From contig NZ_HE997626.1 of NCBI RefSeq assembly GCF_000312385.1, positions 483,206-547,205 of the forward strand: a stretch of DNA of 64,000 bases, written 5' to 3'. The notes below the pieces were generated by a model. That model ran no database searches and had not been told where the DNA came from. It saw only the letters and a program-made list of their open reading frames with translations. The position numbers were made by a program, and so were the translations under genes. This document shows positions 1 through 8,055 of this stretch, one piece after another; within the stretch, counting starts at the first letter, position 1, and every line of letters begins with the position of its first letter. This DNA is from Tsukamurella sp. 1534 (GTDB taxonomy: Bacteria > Actinomycetota > Actinomycetes > Mycobacteriales > Mycobacteriaceae).

Positions 1-837
1 GAACCGGCCCTTCCCCTCGACGGAGAGCGGCGCGGGCGTGGTGCGGAGGAACACCCACAGCACCACCGCCAGGTACGCCAGCCACGCGAACACCTGCAGC
101 ACCGTCATCCTGGGCGCCAGGTTGGTGATGCCGCCGATGAGCGCCACCCACCACGAGTCCGGGCTGATCGACCCGGTGAGGTCGAACGCGATCCAGGTGC
201 GGCCCGGCAGCACGCCGGCGTTCTGCAGGTCGCCGAGGCCGTACGCGAGCACGCCCGCCGCGACCACGATGAGCAGCACGGCGGTGTACGTGAAGAACTT
301 CCCGAGGTCCAGGCGGACCGCCTGCCGGTACAGCAGCGCACACAGCCCGAACGCCACGAGCAGGCCCAGCGCGGCGCCGACGGCGGGCGCCACGGCGTCG
401 CCGGAGGCGCGGGCCGCGGTCCACAGGAACAGCGTGGTCTCCAGGCCCTCCCGTGCGACCGCGAAGAACGCGGTGAGCACCAGGGCGCCCGCGCCGAGCG
501 CCATCGCCGCCTCCACGTTCCCGCGCAGGCTCTTCGACAGCGACGCGGCGGTGCGCCGCATCCAGAAGATCATCACCGTCACCAGCGCGACCGCGAGGAC
601 GCTCAGCGTGCCCGCGACCACCTCCCGCGCCGTGGCCGACAGCTCCGACGCGGTGAAGGTCAGCACCGCGCCGAAGCTCAGGGACAGCGACGCCGCCCCG
701 AGAGCGCCCAACCACACCGGCATCCGCGAGCCGCCGGCCTTCTTCACGGCGGCCAGCAGGACGCTCACGATCAGTCCCGCTTCCAGGCCCTCGCGCAGGC
801 CGATCAGGAAGTTCGGGACGGCATCACCCCAGATCAT
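1..837 (-). CDS. efeU: EfeU/FTR1-family ferrous iron permease (3' end beyond window)
   Basis: High-affinity iron permease of the cytoplasmic membrane, the channel part of the EfeUOB system. The visible 279 codons run off the left edge. Two copies of the iron-handling R-E-G-L-E motif are visible, one near residues 13-18 (LREGLEAGL) and one near 125 (VAREGLETTLF), set in about seven hydrophobic segments, as in FTR1 proteins. The ATG start at 837 is preceded by TACCTT (minus strand, 850-845) seven nucleotides upstream, which suggests a leaderless mRNA. An IdeR/DtxR-like box overlaps that hexamer, so iron repression is likely. efeO/efeB would be expected beyond the edge. Family assignment is firm. 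Confidence 0.9.
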   Translation of the reverse strand, partial: MIWGDAVPNFLIGLREGLEAGLIVSVLLAAVKKAGGSRMPVWLGALGAASLSLSFGAVLTFTASELSATAREVVAGTLSVLAVALVTVMIFWMRRTAASLSKSLRGNVEAAMALGAGALVLTAFFAVAREGLETTLFLWTAARASGDAVAPAVGAALGLLVAFGLCALLYRQAVRLDLGKFFTYTAVLLIVVAAGVLAYGLGDLQNAGVLPGRTWIAFDLTGSISPDSWWVALIGGITNLAPRMTVLQVFAWLAYLAVVLWVFLRTTPAPLSVEGKGRF

Positions 838-842
838 GTGTA

Positions 843-861
843 GAAGGTAAGGCACGCCTAT
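843..861 (-). promoter_or_regulatory. IdeR/DtxR-like iron box over the efeU -10
   Basis: The 19 bases match 14 positions of the actinobacterial iron-box consensus TWAGGTWAGSCTWACCTWA as I recall it; the AGGT-AGGC half and the CCTA end are intact. The box covers the likely -10 (TACCTT) of efeU, so holo-repressor would block RNA polymerase. Seen: the sequence match and its position. Inferred: binding. Confidence 0.6.
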
Positions 862-903
862 TCACCGCGCGCAGCCAAACCTCCGTACCCGGGTGTTTTG
901 GCG

Positions 904-1779
904 CTATTTCAGCAGTTTCGACATCCGACGGTCGGCCAGCACCTTGCCGCCGGTCTGGCACGTGGCGCAGTACTGGAACGAGCGGTCGTGGAAGGACACC
1001 TCACGCACCGTGTCCCCGCACACCGGGCAGGGGCTGCCGGTGCGGCCGTGCACCTTCATCCCCGACCGCTTCTCCGCCTTGAGCGTGGCCACGTGCTGTC
1101 CCACGGACCGCTCCACCGCGTCCTGCAGTTCCGCCCGCATCGCCGCGTACAGCGTGTCCACCTGGTCCGCGTCCAGCGACTTCGCGGTGGCGAACGGCGA
1201 GAGCTTCGCCGCGTGCAGGATCTCGTCCGAGTAGGCGTTGCCCACACCGGCCAGCGTGCGCTGATCGCGCAGTACCGTCTTCAGCTGCGCCCGCGAACCC
1301 GCCAGGATCGCGGCGAACTCGTCCCGCGTGACCGCCAGCGCATCCGGCCCCAGGGTGGACACCATCTCGATCTCGTCCGGGTCCCCCACGATCCACACCG
1401 CGAGCCGCTTCTGCGTGCCCGCCTCCGTGAGGTCGAAGCCCTCCCCCTCCGGCCCCACGTGCACGCGCAGCGCGATCGGCGATTTCCCTCCCGGCTTGAG
1501 CGGGGTCGGCGAGAGCTTGTCCGACCAGCGCAGCCACCCGGCGCGCGACAGGTGCGTGACGAGGGCGATGCGCGCACCGTCGGGCTTGCGGGTCCAGAGG
1601 ACGAAGTACTTGCCGATCCGCTCCGTGCCCGTGACGGTGGCGCCCACCAGATCGTGCGGGCCCGGCGCGTACGTCTTGAGGACGGACAACGCGGCGACGT
1701 CCACGCGGCGGACCTGCGTGCCCACGGCCTTCTCGGCCACGTAGTCCGCGATCGCGGTGATCTCGGGAAGCTCCGGCAT
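904..1779 (-). CDS. Fpg/Nei-family DNA glycosylase
   Basis: Base-excision repair glycosylase/AP lyase, 291 aa. It starts MPELPE, giving the catalytic proline 2 and glutamate 3 of the MutM/Nei fold. It has the conserved lysine in GKYF near residue 57, and a C-terminal zinc finger made by CPVC and CATC about 16 residues apart, with the finger arginine present (HDRSFQYC). After the finger it carries an extra tail (TGGKVLADRR...) not found in classical Fpg. Substrate (8-oxoguanine or oxidised pyrimidines) cannot be read from the sequence. It is divergent from cysQ with only 22 bp between start codons and shares a bidirectional -10. Confidence 0.9.
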   Translation of the reverse strand: MPELPEITAIADYVAEKAVGTQVRRVDVAALSVLKTYAPGPHDLVGATVTGTERIGKYFVLWTRKPDGARIALVTHLSRAGWLRWSDKLSPTPLKPGGKSPIALRVHVGPEGEGFDLTEAGTQKRLAVWIVGDPDEIEMVSTLGPDALAVTRDEFAAILAGSRAQLKTVLRDQRTLAGVGNAYSDEILHAAKLSPFATAKSLDADQVDTLYAAMRAELQDAVERSVGQHVATLKAEKRSGMKVHGRTGSPCPVCGDTVREVSFHDRSFQYCATCQTGGKVLADRRMSKLLK

Positions 1780-1785
1780 GGACCC

Positions 1786-1795
1786 ACTCTAGGGT
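1786..1795. promoter_or_regulatory. Bidirectional leaderless -10 core between the glycosylase gene and cysQ
   Basis: ACTCTAGGGT reads as TAGGGT on the plus strand (1790-1795) and TAGAGT on the minus strand (1791-1786). Each hexamer is followed by exactly six bases and then an ATG (1802 plus, 1779 minus). Both transcripts would start at or next to the start codon. The flanks CCCAC/GTGGG extend the symmetry to 1783-1798. Confidence 0.65.
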
Positions 1796-1801
1796 GGGCG
1801 T

Positions 1802-2554
1802 ATGACCTTTTCCGGCCGTTACGACGGTGGCGCTCTGTCCGACATCGAACTCGCGGCCGAGATCGCCGACGGCGCGGGCCGCATCCTGCAGTCCATCCGG
1901 CACGGATCGCTGCTGGAGGACGGCCTGCTCGGCGATACCGGGGACCGCCTCGCGCAGGCGTGGATCGCGCGGGTGCTGCACCGGCACCGCCCGCACGACG
2001 CGGTGCTCTCCGAGGAGGCGCCCGACTCCTCGGAACGCCTCACCTCGGACCGGGTGTGGGTGATCGATCCGCTCGACGGCACCCGCGACTACGCCGCACA
2101 CCGCCCCGACTACGCGGTGCACGTGGCCCTCACCGACGGGAAGCAGCCCGTGCACAGCGCGGTCTCGCTGCCCGCGATGGGCACGGTGTACCGGTCGGAC
2201 ACGGTCGCCGCGCCGACGGGGCCGCTCACCGGCAACCTCGCCCTCTCCCGCAGCCGCGCCACCCCCGGCATGTTCCGCGTCGCGGATCAGCTGGGGCTGC
2301 AACCGGTCTCGCTCGGGTCGGCGGGGGTGAAGACGATGGCCGTGGTCACCGGCCGGGTCGACGTGTACCTGCACGCCGGCGGGCAGTACGAGTGGGACTC
2401 GTGCGCGCCCGTCGGCGTCGCGCGGGCCGCGGGGCTGCACTGCAGCCGACTCGACGGCTCCGAGCTCACCTACAACAACCCCGACCCCTATCTCCCCGAC
2501 CTGGTGATCTGCCGGCCCGAGCTGGCCGACCGGGTGCTGTCCGCGCTGAACTGA
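1802..2554 (+). CDS. cysQ: CysQ, 3'-phosphoadenosine 5'-phosphate phosphatase (IMPase superfamily)
   Basis: Removes the 3'-phosphate of PAP/PAPS, recycling a by-product of sulfate assimilation and sulfotransfer; cytosolic, Mg2+-dependent. 250 aa, close to mycobacterial CysQ. Metal-binding motifs of the inositol monophosphatase superfamily are visible: LSEE at 69-72, DPLDGT at 89-94 and a C-terminal EWDSCAP. The GDTGDR segment near residue 44 replaces the usual K-x-D-x-x-D loop and resembles actinobacterial CysQ. Activity on inositol phosphates or fructose bisphosphate is possible in this family. Start chosen by the leaderless -10 at 1790. Confidence 0.82.
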   Translation: MTFSGRYDGGALSDIELAAEIADGAGRILQSIRHGSLLEDGLLGDTGDRLAQAWIARVLHRHRPHDAVLSEEAPDSSERLTSDRVWVIDPLDGTRDYAAHRPDYAVHVALTDGKQPVHSAVSLPAMGTVYRSDTVAAPTGPLTGNLALSRSRATPGMFRVADQLGLQPVSLGSAGVKTMAVVTGRVDVYLHAGGQYEWDSCAPVGVARAAGLHCSRLDGSELTYNNPDPYLPDLVICRPELADRVLSALN

Positions 2555-2560
2555 CCGACG

Positions 2561-3319
2561 TCACGGCCTGCGGAGCAGGTAGACGTCCATGATCCAGCCG
2601 TGCCGCTCGCGGGCCTCGGCGCGGGTGCGGGCGATGCGCTCGCCCACCTCGCCGACCGGACCCTCGATGAGGATCTCGTCGGGGGTGCCCAGGTAGGCGC
2701 CCCAGTAGATGTGATCGGTGGGCTCGGCCGTCTCGCGGAACGTGCAGTCCGCGTCGAGCATCACCACGGTGTTGCGGCCGTCGTCCTCGGCCAGGCGCCG
2801 GCCCGTGGTGATGTGGATCGGCTCGCCCACCCGGTTGAGCAGGATCGAGTGGGCCGCGGTGAGGGCCTGCACGCTGGTGATACCGGGGATCACACGCGGC
2901 GACAGATCCATCGTCGCCGCGACCCGTTCGATCACCCGCAGGGTCGAGTCGTAGAGCGACGGGTCGCCCCACACCAGAAATCCCGCCGAGCCCCCGTCGG
3001 GCACGTGCTCGGCGATCGCCTCCGCGAGCGCCCGCGCCCGCGCGTCGTGCCACGCGTCCACATTGCGCCGGTAGTCACCGTCGGGCCGCTCGGCGCCGCG
3101 CTCCGCGGACCGGTCCCGCGGCGGGTCGGGCACGAGCACGATCTCGGTGCCGGGCGCGAACCGGTCGACGATCTCCTGGCGGATCCCCGTGAGCGAGGAC
3201 GCGGACGCCTTGTCCAGCACGAAGATCGCGTCGGACGCGCGCATCGCGTCCACGGCGGCCACGGTGACGTGCCCCGGGTCCCCCACGCCGATCCCGATGA
3301 GCAGCGCGGTGCGGCTCAA
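2561..3319 (-). CDS. cobF: CobF, precorrin-6A synthase (deacetylating)
   Basis: SAM-dependent C1 methyltransferase of aerobic cobalamin synthesis that methylates precorrin-5 and releases acetate. 252 aa. It has the tetrapyrrole-methylase N-terminus LLIGIGVGDPGH, the GFLVWGDPSLYDST loop, PGITSVQALTAAH and a C-terminal WIMDVYLLRRP. The chosen start is TTG at 3319, which overlaps the stop of the upstream TetR gene as TTGA, so the two are probably translationally coupled. No other cob gene lies nearby; a lone cobF is common in this order. Confidence 0.88.
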   Translation of the reverse strand: MSRTALLIGIGVGDPGHVTVAAVDAMRASDAIFVLDKASASSLTGIRQEIVDRFAPGTEIVLVPDPPRDRSAERGAERPDGDYRRNVDAWHDARARALAEAIAEHVPDGGSAGFLVWGDPSLYDSTLRVIERVAATMDLSPRVIPGITSVQALTAAHSILLNRVGEPIHITTGRRLAEDDGRNTVVMLDADCTFRETAEPTDHIYWGAYLGTPDEILIEGPVGEVGERIARTRAEARERHGWIMDVYLLRRP

Positions 3320-3951
3320 GCGATCGGCTCGCTGTACATGTTGAGCGTCGCGGCCAGCAGGTCGATCCGGTTCTGTTTGAGCGTCTCGTTGTCCGGGTCG
3401 ATCACGCAGTAACTGGCCGTGCCCTCGTGCACCGCGAGCAGCGCGTACCCCAACGCCTCCGGCTTGGTCACGCGACGGCCGGCCGCCTCCAGCACGTGCA
3501 TGACGGTGGGGATCATGTTGGCCAGCAACATCTGCTGGGCGTCGCGCACCGTCTGGTTGAGCTCGGGCGTGCGGGTGCACAGTGCCACGAAGTCGCCGTT
3601 CACCCGCTGCCAGCGCTCGTTGACCGGGATGGCGCGGACGGCCATCTCGATGAGCTGGCCGTAGTCGGCGCCCTTGACCACGTGCGTGTCCACGACCTTG
3701 GCCATCACGTCCATGATCCACCGGACGTGGTACCGCCAGACCTCGATGAACAGCTCTTCGAGGCTGGTGAAATTCGAGTAGAACGCGCCCCGCGTGAAGC
3801 CCGCGGCCTCGCACACCATCTTGACGGTGGTCGAGCCGTAGCCGTTCTGCGCGAACACGAAGTACGCCGCGCGGATCAGGCGGCGCCGTGTCTTGGCGCG
3901 GCCCTTCGCGTCCTCCCCGGTGTCCTGCCCCGGATGCGCCACGGCCGTCAC
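3316..3951 (-). CDS. TetR-family transcriptional regulator upstream of cobF
   Basis: DNA-binding repressor of about 211 aa from the GTG at 3951. The helix-turn-helix is near the N-terminus (TTVKMVCEAAGFTRGAFYSNF), followed by an all-helical ligand-binding domain. The same frame stays open upstream to 4095, but the low-complexity extension and the -10 at 4004-3999 argue against a start there. A 14-codon leaderless reading frame ends in a GTGA overlap with this start. The TTGA junction with cobF makes them one unit. Ligand unknown. Confidence 0.8.
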   Translation of the reverse strand: MTAVAHPGQDTGEDAKGRAKTRRRLIRAAYFVFAQNGYGSTTVKMVCEAAGFTRGAFYSNFTSLEELFIEVWRYHVRWIMDVMAKVVDTHVVKGADYGQLIEMAVRAIPVNERWQRVNGDFVALCTRTPELNQTVRDAQQMLLANMIPTVMHVLEAAGRRVTKPEALGYALLAVHEGTASYCVIDPDNETLKQNRIDLLAATLNMYSEPIA

Positions 3952-3992
3952 CCGACCACCGCTTTGGGACAATTCCCCCGTTGCTGTGTCAT
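3948..3992 (-). CDS. Possible 14-codon leaderless leader peptide before the TetR gene
   Basis: ATG at 3992 follows TACACT (minus strand, 4004-3999) by six bases, the same spacing as other leaderless genes here. The frame encodes MTQQRGNCPKAVVG and its TGA overlaps the GTG of the regulator. It contains one cysteine codon. It may simply deliver ribosomes to the regulator start, or may respond to translation speed. Not verified as expressed. Confidence 0.35.
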   Translation of the reverse strand: MTQQRGNCPKAVVG

Positions 3993-4094
3993 CCACCCAG
4001 TGTACCGGTGAGTAGCCTCCGCTTTGGCGCGACTTCAGCGACTGCCAACCACTCCTCCCTAGCGTTGCGGTCACATCGCCGTAGGAGGCCCGCA

Positions 4095-5084
4095 ATGCCC
4101 GATTCCCCGCAGGATCACCCGCCCGTACCGCCCGCTCCGCACCGCGCGCCGCTCCGCCTCGGGGCCCTCGTGCTCACGGCCGGGGGCGGCGTCGCGGTGG
4201 CCGTCGCCGCGTTCCTGCCCTGGTTCACCGTGACCGCGGACCTGCCGAGGCTGCCCGGCCTGCCGTCGTCGCTCACCGCGACGGTGACCGGCACCGGCGC
4301 GGTCTCCATGGATGCGATCGGCGGCGCCGACGCGTCGTCGAGCGTCCCCGTCGGTGCGGCCTGGGCGGGCTGGACCGTGATCGCCCTCGCCGTCGCGGCG
4401 GTCGCGCTCGCCGGCACGGCGGCCTTCGCGGGCGCGGCGACCGCGCGGATCTGCGGGGCCGTCGCCGCCGCCTGCGGTCTCGGCGCCGCGGGCGTCGGGG
4501 TGTACGCCCTGCTCGTCCCCGTCGGGCGGGAGACGGTGTCCGCACAGGGCGTAACGCTCGACGTGCAGACCACCGCCGCCTACGGCCCGTACGTCGTGAT
4601 CGTCGGGGCCGCAGCGGTTCTCGCGGGAGCCCTCGTGATCACCCTCGCCCGACGGTCCGCCCCGGTCGCCGTCGTGTCCGCGCCGCAGGCGCCGTACGCG
4701 CATGCCCCGCAGCCGGTCCCGCACGCGCCGCTGCCGCAGCAGGTGTGGGCCCGCCCGGCTGCTCCCGCCGAACCTGTTCGCGCACCGTCGAACCCGACCG
4801 CGGCACCGTCGTACGCCGAACCGGAGCACCCAGACGCACCGCACCACGACACCGCGATCTCCCCGGTCTCCCGGCGCCGCCCGCAGCCCGAGTGGGACCG
4901 CGACTGGCCCACGCTGGTGCCGGCGCCGCCTGCACCGCCCGCGCCGCCGACGCCGTCCCAGCAGGAGACGGTCGTGGTGAAGCGGCCGCCGCGGCCCGTG
5001 CGCGTGTCCCCGAATCCCGAGACGCGCCGGATCCCCCGGTCCGACGGGGCGCCGCACTTCGACGGCCCCACCCAGCCGCTCTAG
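4095..5084 (+). CDS. Membrane protein with proline-rich C-terminal tail, unknown function
   Basis: 329 aa from ATG 4095, preceded by a clear Shine-Dalgarno AGGAGG at 4083-4088. There are four hydrophobic segments at roughly residues 22-42, 92-112, 116-140 and 162-185, with a first extracytoplasmic loop after PWFTV. The rest is a long, disordered, Pro/Ala-rich cytoplasmic tail. The layout resembles small integral membrane proteins of Mycobacteriales, but no named domain is recognised. Its stop overlaps the stop of the convergent gene (CTAG at 5081-5084). Confidence 0.75.
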   Translation: MPDSPQDHPPVPPAPHRAPLRLGALVLTAGGGVAVAVAAFLPWFTVTADLPRLPGLPSSLTATVTGTGAVSMDAIGGADASSSVPVGAAWAGWTVIALAVAAVALAGTAAFAGAATARICGAVAAACGLGAAGVGVYALLVPVGRETVSAQGVTLDVQTTAAYGPYVVIVGAAAVLAGALVITLARRSAPVAVVSAPQAPYAHAPQPVPHAPLPQQVWARPAAPAEPVRAPSNPTAAPSYAEPEHPDAPHHDTAISPVSRRRPQPEWDRDWPTLVPAPPAPPAPPTPSQQETVVVKRPPRPVRVSPNPETRRIPRSDGAPHFDGPTQPL

Positions 5085-5680
5085 CCCTCCAGCTCCGCGA
5101 CGCGGGCCCTGAGCCGCTCGATCTCGGCGCGCAGCTCGGCCTCCCGCTCGTCCGCCGCCTTCTGGTGCGCCAGCGAGAGCTCCTTCAGGTAGCTGCGGTC
5201 GTACCGCGGGATGATGCTGCGCGAGCAGTTCCAGTCGTAGGCCTCGACGGTGATCTCGATGGCCCGAGCGTCGCCGCGCTCCAGCACGGCGCCGCGGCCG
5301 AACACCTTGAGCCGGATGCGCCGCGGGTAGTCCACGAAGAACATCGCCAGGCGGTCGTCGTCGGCGAGGTTGCCCAGCGTGACGAACTGATTGTTGCCCG
5401 GCACGTCCACGAACCGCAGCTTCCCGGACTCCGGATCGTGCCGCACGAAACCGGCCGGGCCGCTCCGGTACTGCAGATAGGGCCAGCCCGTGGGGGTGAC
5501 GGTGGCGAGGCAGAACTGGTCGGCGCGCGAGATCATGAGCAGCTCGCGGTCGGTGAGCTGCTGCGGACCGTCGTCGCCGCGCTCCATCTGCCGCCCGTAC
5601 GCCACGTAGCTGCCGTTGCGCCGCTGCCGCTCCAGCGCGTCGTCGCCGAAGACGAGGTGGTGATAGTGGTTGTTCGGCAC
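5081..5680 (-). CDS. Pyridoxamine 5'-phosphate oxidase-like flavin-binding protein with C-terminal coiled coil
   Basis: 199 aa from GTG 5680. The split-barrel FMN-binding fold is suggested by [21 protein letters not shown], the [16 protein letters not shown] segment and [21 protein letters not shown]. The last 35 residues form a charged heptad helix ([22 protein letters not shown]), probably for oligomerisation. Members of this family act as F420- or flavin-dependent reductases or haem-binding proteins, so the reaction is open. The start is supported by TACGGT (minus strand, 5692-5687) six bases upstream of the GTG. Confidence 0.78.
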   Translation of the reverse strand: MPNNHYHHLVFGDDALERQRRNGSYVAYGRQMERGDDGPQQLTDRELLMISRADQFCLATVTPTGWPYLQYRSGPAGFVRHDPESGKLRFVDVPGNNQFVTLGNLADDDRLAMFFVDYPRRIRLKVFGRGAVLERGDARAIEITVEAYDWNCSRSIIPRYDRSYLKELSLAHQKAADEREAELRAEIERLRARVAELEG

Positions 5681-5721
5681 GGTTTCACCGTAGCGCCCAG
5701 CGCCGCATACCCTTGTCACTC

Positions 5722-6162
5722 GTGGCGGACGAGATCGTGATCTACACCGACGGGGCGTGCCTGGGGAATCCCGGGCCCGGGGGCTGGGGAGCCGTGCTGC
5801 GGTTCGGCGACCACCAGAAGGAGCTCTACGGCGCGGAGAAGGACACCACCAACAACCGCATGGAGCTGATGGGCGCCATCTCCGCGCTCGAGGCCATCAC
5901 CAAGCCGTACCCCGTGATCCTCTACACGGACAGCTCGTACGTGAAGAACGGCATCACCAAGTGGGTGGCCGGCTGGAAGCGCAACGGCTGGAAGACCGCG
6001 AGCAAGCAGCCCGTGAAGAACGCCGAGCTGTGGCAGCGACTCGTGGAGGTCGCCGACCGGTACGAGATCGACTGGCGCTGGGTCAAGGGCCACGCCGGCA
6101 ACGAGGGCAACGAGCTCGCCGACCAGCTGGCGTCCCGCGGCGCGCAGGAGGCGCGGGGCTAG
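5722..6162 (+). CDS. rnhA: Ribonuclease HI
   Basis: Cleaves the RNA strand of RNA/DNA hybrids, removing R-loops and Okazaki primers. 146 aa, full length. The catalytic carboxylates D10 (IYTDGAC), E48 (NRMELM), D70 (YTDSSY) and D134 (NELADQ) are present, with H124 in WVKGHAGN. The GTG start at 5722 lies eight bases after TACCCT (5708-5713). A TTG at 5713 in the same frame would add three residues. Divergent from the flavin-binding protein gene. Confidence 0.95.
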   Translation: MADEIVIYTDGACLGNPGPGGWGAVLRFGDHQKELYGAEKDTTNNRMELMGAISALEAITKPYPVILYTDSSYVKNGITKWVAGWKRNGWKTASKQPVKNAELWQRLVEVADRYEIDWRWVKGHAGNEGNELADQLASRGAQEARG

Positions 6163-6584
6163 CCCCGTCCCGTCCGCCGCGGTGTCCGGGCCGACGAAAC
6201 CGCGCCCCGCTTCGCCCGCCCGGGAAACGGGGTGTTCGGGAGCAGGCGGCGCCGCGGCGGCTTCGCGACGGCGATCCGCGGCGGCGCGGACGCCGTACGC
6301 GACCGCACCGGCGGCACGGCCTGCGGATCGGCGAACCGCCGCGTCCACTTCTCCCCCGTCCACCAGCGCATGCGCGCCTCGTCCTCGGGGTCCCGGTACC
6401 AGCCCGCCGGTGCGACCGGCGGCGGCAGCTCCGCCTTCCGCGGGAGCCGCTGCGCCGCGCGGCGCAGCGTGGACGGCGCGCGCATCGGCTTCGGCGCGGG
6501 CTTCCGGGCCTTGGCGCCGTTGCCGACGCTCACCCGGACCGGCCCCACCTCCGTGGTCGCCCGCATCCTCATCCGCTCGGCCAT
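6159..6584 (-). CDS. DUF2510-containing small basic protein
   Basis: 141 aa from ATG 6584. The middle holds a DUF2510 motif (PAGWYRDP...[10 protein letters not shown], about residues 60-85), a short tryptophan-rich module found in many actinobacterial membrane-associated proteins. The flanks are rich in Arg, Pro and Ala, with no transmembrane segment, which is unusual because DUF2510 normally precedes one. Its end overlaps the rnhA stop. Function unknown. Confidence 0.6.
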   Translation of the reverse strand: MAERMRMRATTEVGPVRVSVGNGAKARKPAPKPMRAPSTLRRAAQRLPRKAELPPPVAPAGWYRDPEDEARMRWWTGEKWTRRFADPQAVPPVRSRTASAPPRIAVAKPPRRRLLPNTPFPGRAKRGAVSSARTPRRTGRG

Positions 6585-6678
6585 GCGCCGATTATGCGCA
6601 TCGCGCACGCCCCGGCACGGCGCTTTGATCGACTCGGGCTGAGCCCAACCCTCGACCAGCGCCGCCCGCGGCAGCAGG

Positions 6679-8055
6679 GTGTCCGAAGTGACTTCCGCGA
6701 CCGAGACCCCGTCGAACCTCCGAGACCGCAGACGGGTGGTGGCCGCGTCGATGATCGGCACCACCGTCGAGTGGTACGACTTCTACCTCTACGGCACCGC
6801 CTCGGCTCTCGTCCTCGGCCCCTTGTTCTTCCCCCACGCCAGCGCCGCCGGCGGGACCCTGGCCGCGTTCGCCACGTACGCGGTCGGTTTCGCGGCCCGG
6901 CCGCTCGGTGGGGCACTCGCGGGACACTTCGGGGACCGGATCGGCCGCAGCACGGTGCTCGTCGCCTCGCTGCTGCTCATGGGGCTCGCGACCGTGGGGA
7001 TCGGGCTGCTGCCCACATACGCGTCGATCGGACTCGCCGCGCCGCTGCTGCTCACCGCGTTCCGGCTGCTGCAGGGGGTCTCCGCCGGGATCGAGTGGGG
7101 CGGAGCGGTTCTGCTCACCGTGGAACACGCGCCCGCCCGGCGCCGCGGCCTGTACGGCGCCTTCCCGCAGACCGGCTCCGCGCTCGGCATGATCCTGGCG
7201 TCCTCGGCCTTCGCCGTCACCCGCGCCGCGTTCGGCGGCGACGCCTTCCTCGCCTGGGGCTGGCGGATCCCGTTCCTGCTCAGCGGGGTCCTCGTGATCG
7301 TCGGGCTGGTCGTGCGGCTCACCGTGGCCGATTCTCCCGAGTTCGTAACGCTCCGCGAGTCCGGCGGGGTCCGCCGGGCTCCCGTGCTCGACGTGCTCCG
7401 CCGGTACCCCCGCGAGGTGGCGCTCACCACCGCGATGCGGATCGGCCAGAACGGCCTGTACACGCTGTACACGGTGTTCCTGCTGACCTACATCACCCGC
7501 CGGATCGGCTCCGACGGGGCCTCGGTCGTGCTGGTCGCGACGCTCACCGTGTCCGTCCTCGGCCTGGCCTCGACCCCGCTGTGGGGCGCCCTCTCCGACC
7601 GCGTCGGCCGGCGTCCCGTGTACCTGTTCGGCGCGGTGTTCACCGTCGCGTTCGCCGCGCCCGCGTTCCTACTCATCGACACCGGGTCCGGCGCCGCGAT
7701 CGTCGGGGCCTTCGTCATCGCGATCACGCTGGGTCACGACAGCCAGTACGGCCCGCAGGCCGCGTACTTCGCGGAACTCTTCCCGCTGGAGGTGCGCTAC
7801 AGCGGGGCCTCCCTCGGGTATGCGATCGGCGCCGTCCTCGGCGGGGGCCTCACCCCGCTCATCGCGGCCGCCGCGCTCGACGCCGCGGGCGGACGACCGT
7901 GGTGGGTGGCCGGCTACCTCGCCCTCATCTCCGCGATCACCGCCGCCGCCGCGTTCGCCGCGCCCGAGACCGCGCCCGCCCGCGGCGGCACGGCCCCGTC
8001 GGGCGACACCGCGACACCGTCGGGCGACACCGACCGTCAGGAGGTCCCCGCGTGA
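6679..8055 (+). CDS. MFS transporter, metabolite:H+ symporter (MHS) subfamily
   Basis: Twelve-helix proton-coupled importer, 458 aa. MHS hallmarks are the N-terminal GTTVEWYDFYLYG in helix 1, GHFGDRIGRSTVL (motif A), GIEWGGAVLL in helix 4 and SDRVGRRPVY in the central repeat. Relatives import citrate, shikimate, proline/betaine or aromatic acids. The C-terminus carries a short tandem repeat (PSGDTATPSGDT). It overlaps the next gene by GTGA, so transporter and monooxygenase are co-translated, suggesting uptake of the substrate of that enzyme. Confidence 0.85.
   Translation: MSEVTSATETPSNLRDRRRVVAASMIGTTVEWYDFYLYGTASALVLGPLFFPHASAAGGTLAAFATYAVGFAARPLGGALAGHFGDRIGRSTVLVASLLLMGLATVGIGLLPTYASIGLAAPLLLTAFRLLQGVSAGIEWGGAVLLTVEHAPARRRGLYGAFPQTGSALGMILASSAFAVTRAAFGGDAFLAWGWRIPFLLSGVLVIVGLVVRLTVADSPEFVTLRESGGVRRAPVLDVLRRYPREVALTTAMRIGQNGLYTLYTVFLLTYITRRIGSDGASVVLVATLTVSVLGLASTPLWGALSDRVGRRPVYLFGAVFTVAFAAPAFLLIDTGSGAAIVGAFVIAITLGHDSQYGPQAAYFAELFPLEVRYSGASLGYAIGAVLGGGLTPLIAAAALDAAGGRPWWVAGYLALISAITAAAAFAAPETAPARGGTAPSGDTATPSGDTDRQEVPA

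Noticed and set aside
5757-8051. A long plus-strand open frame leading into the monooxygenase gene
   Set aside because: It runs out of frame through rnhA and the MHS transporter and encodes Arg/Pro-rich nonsense. The GTGA overlap at 8052 marks the true start.
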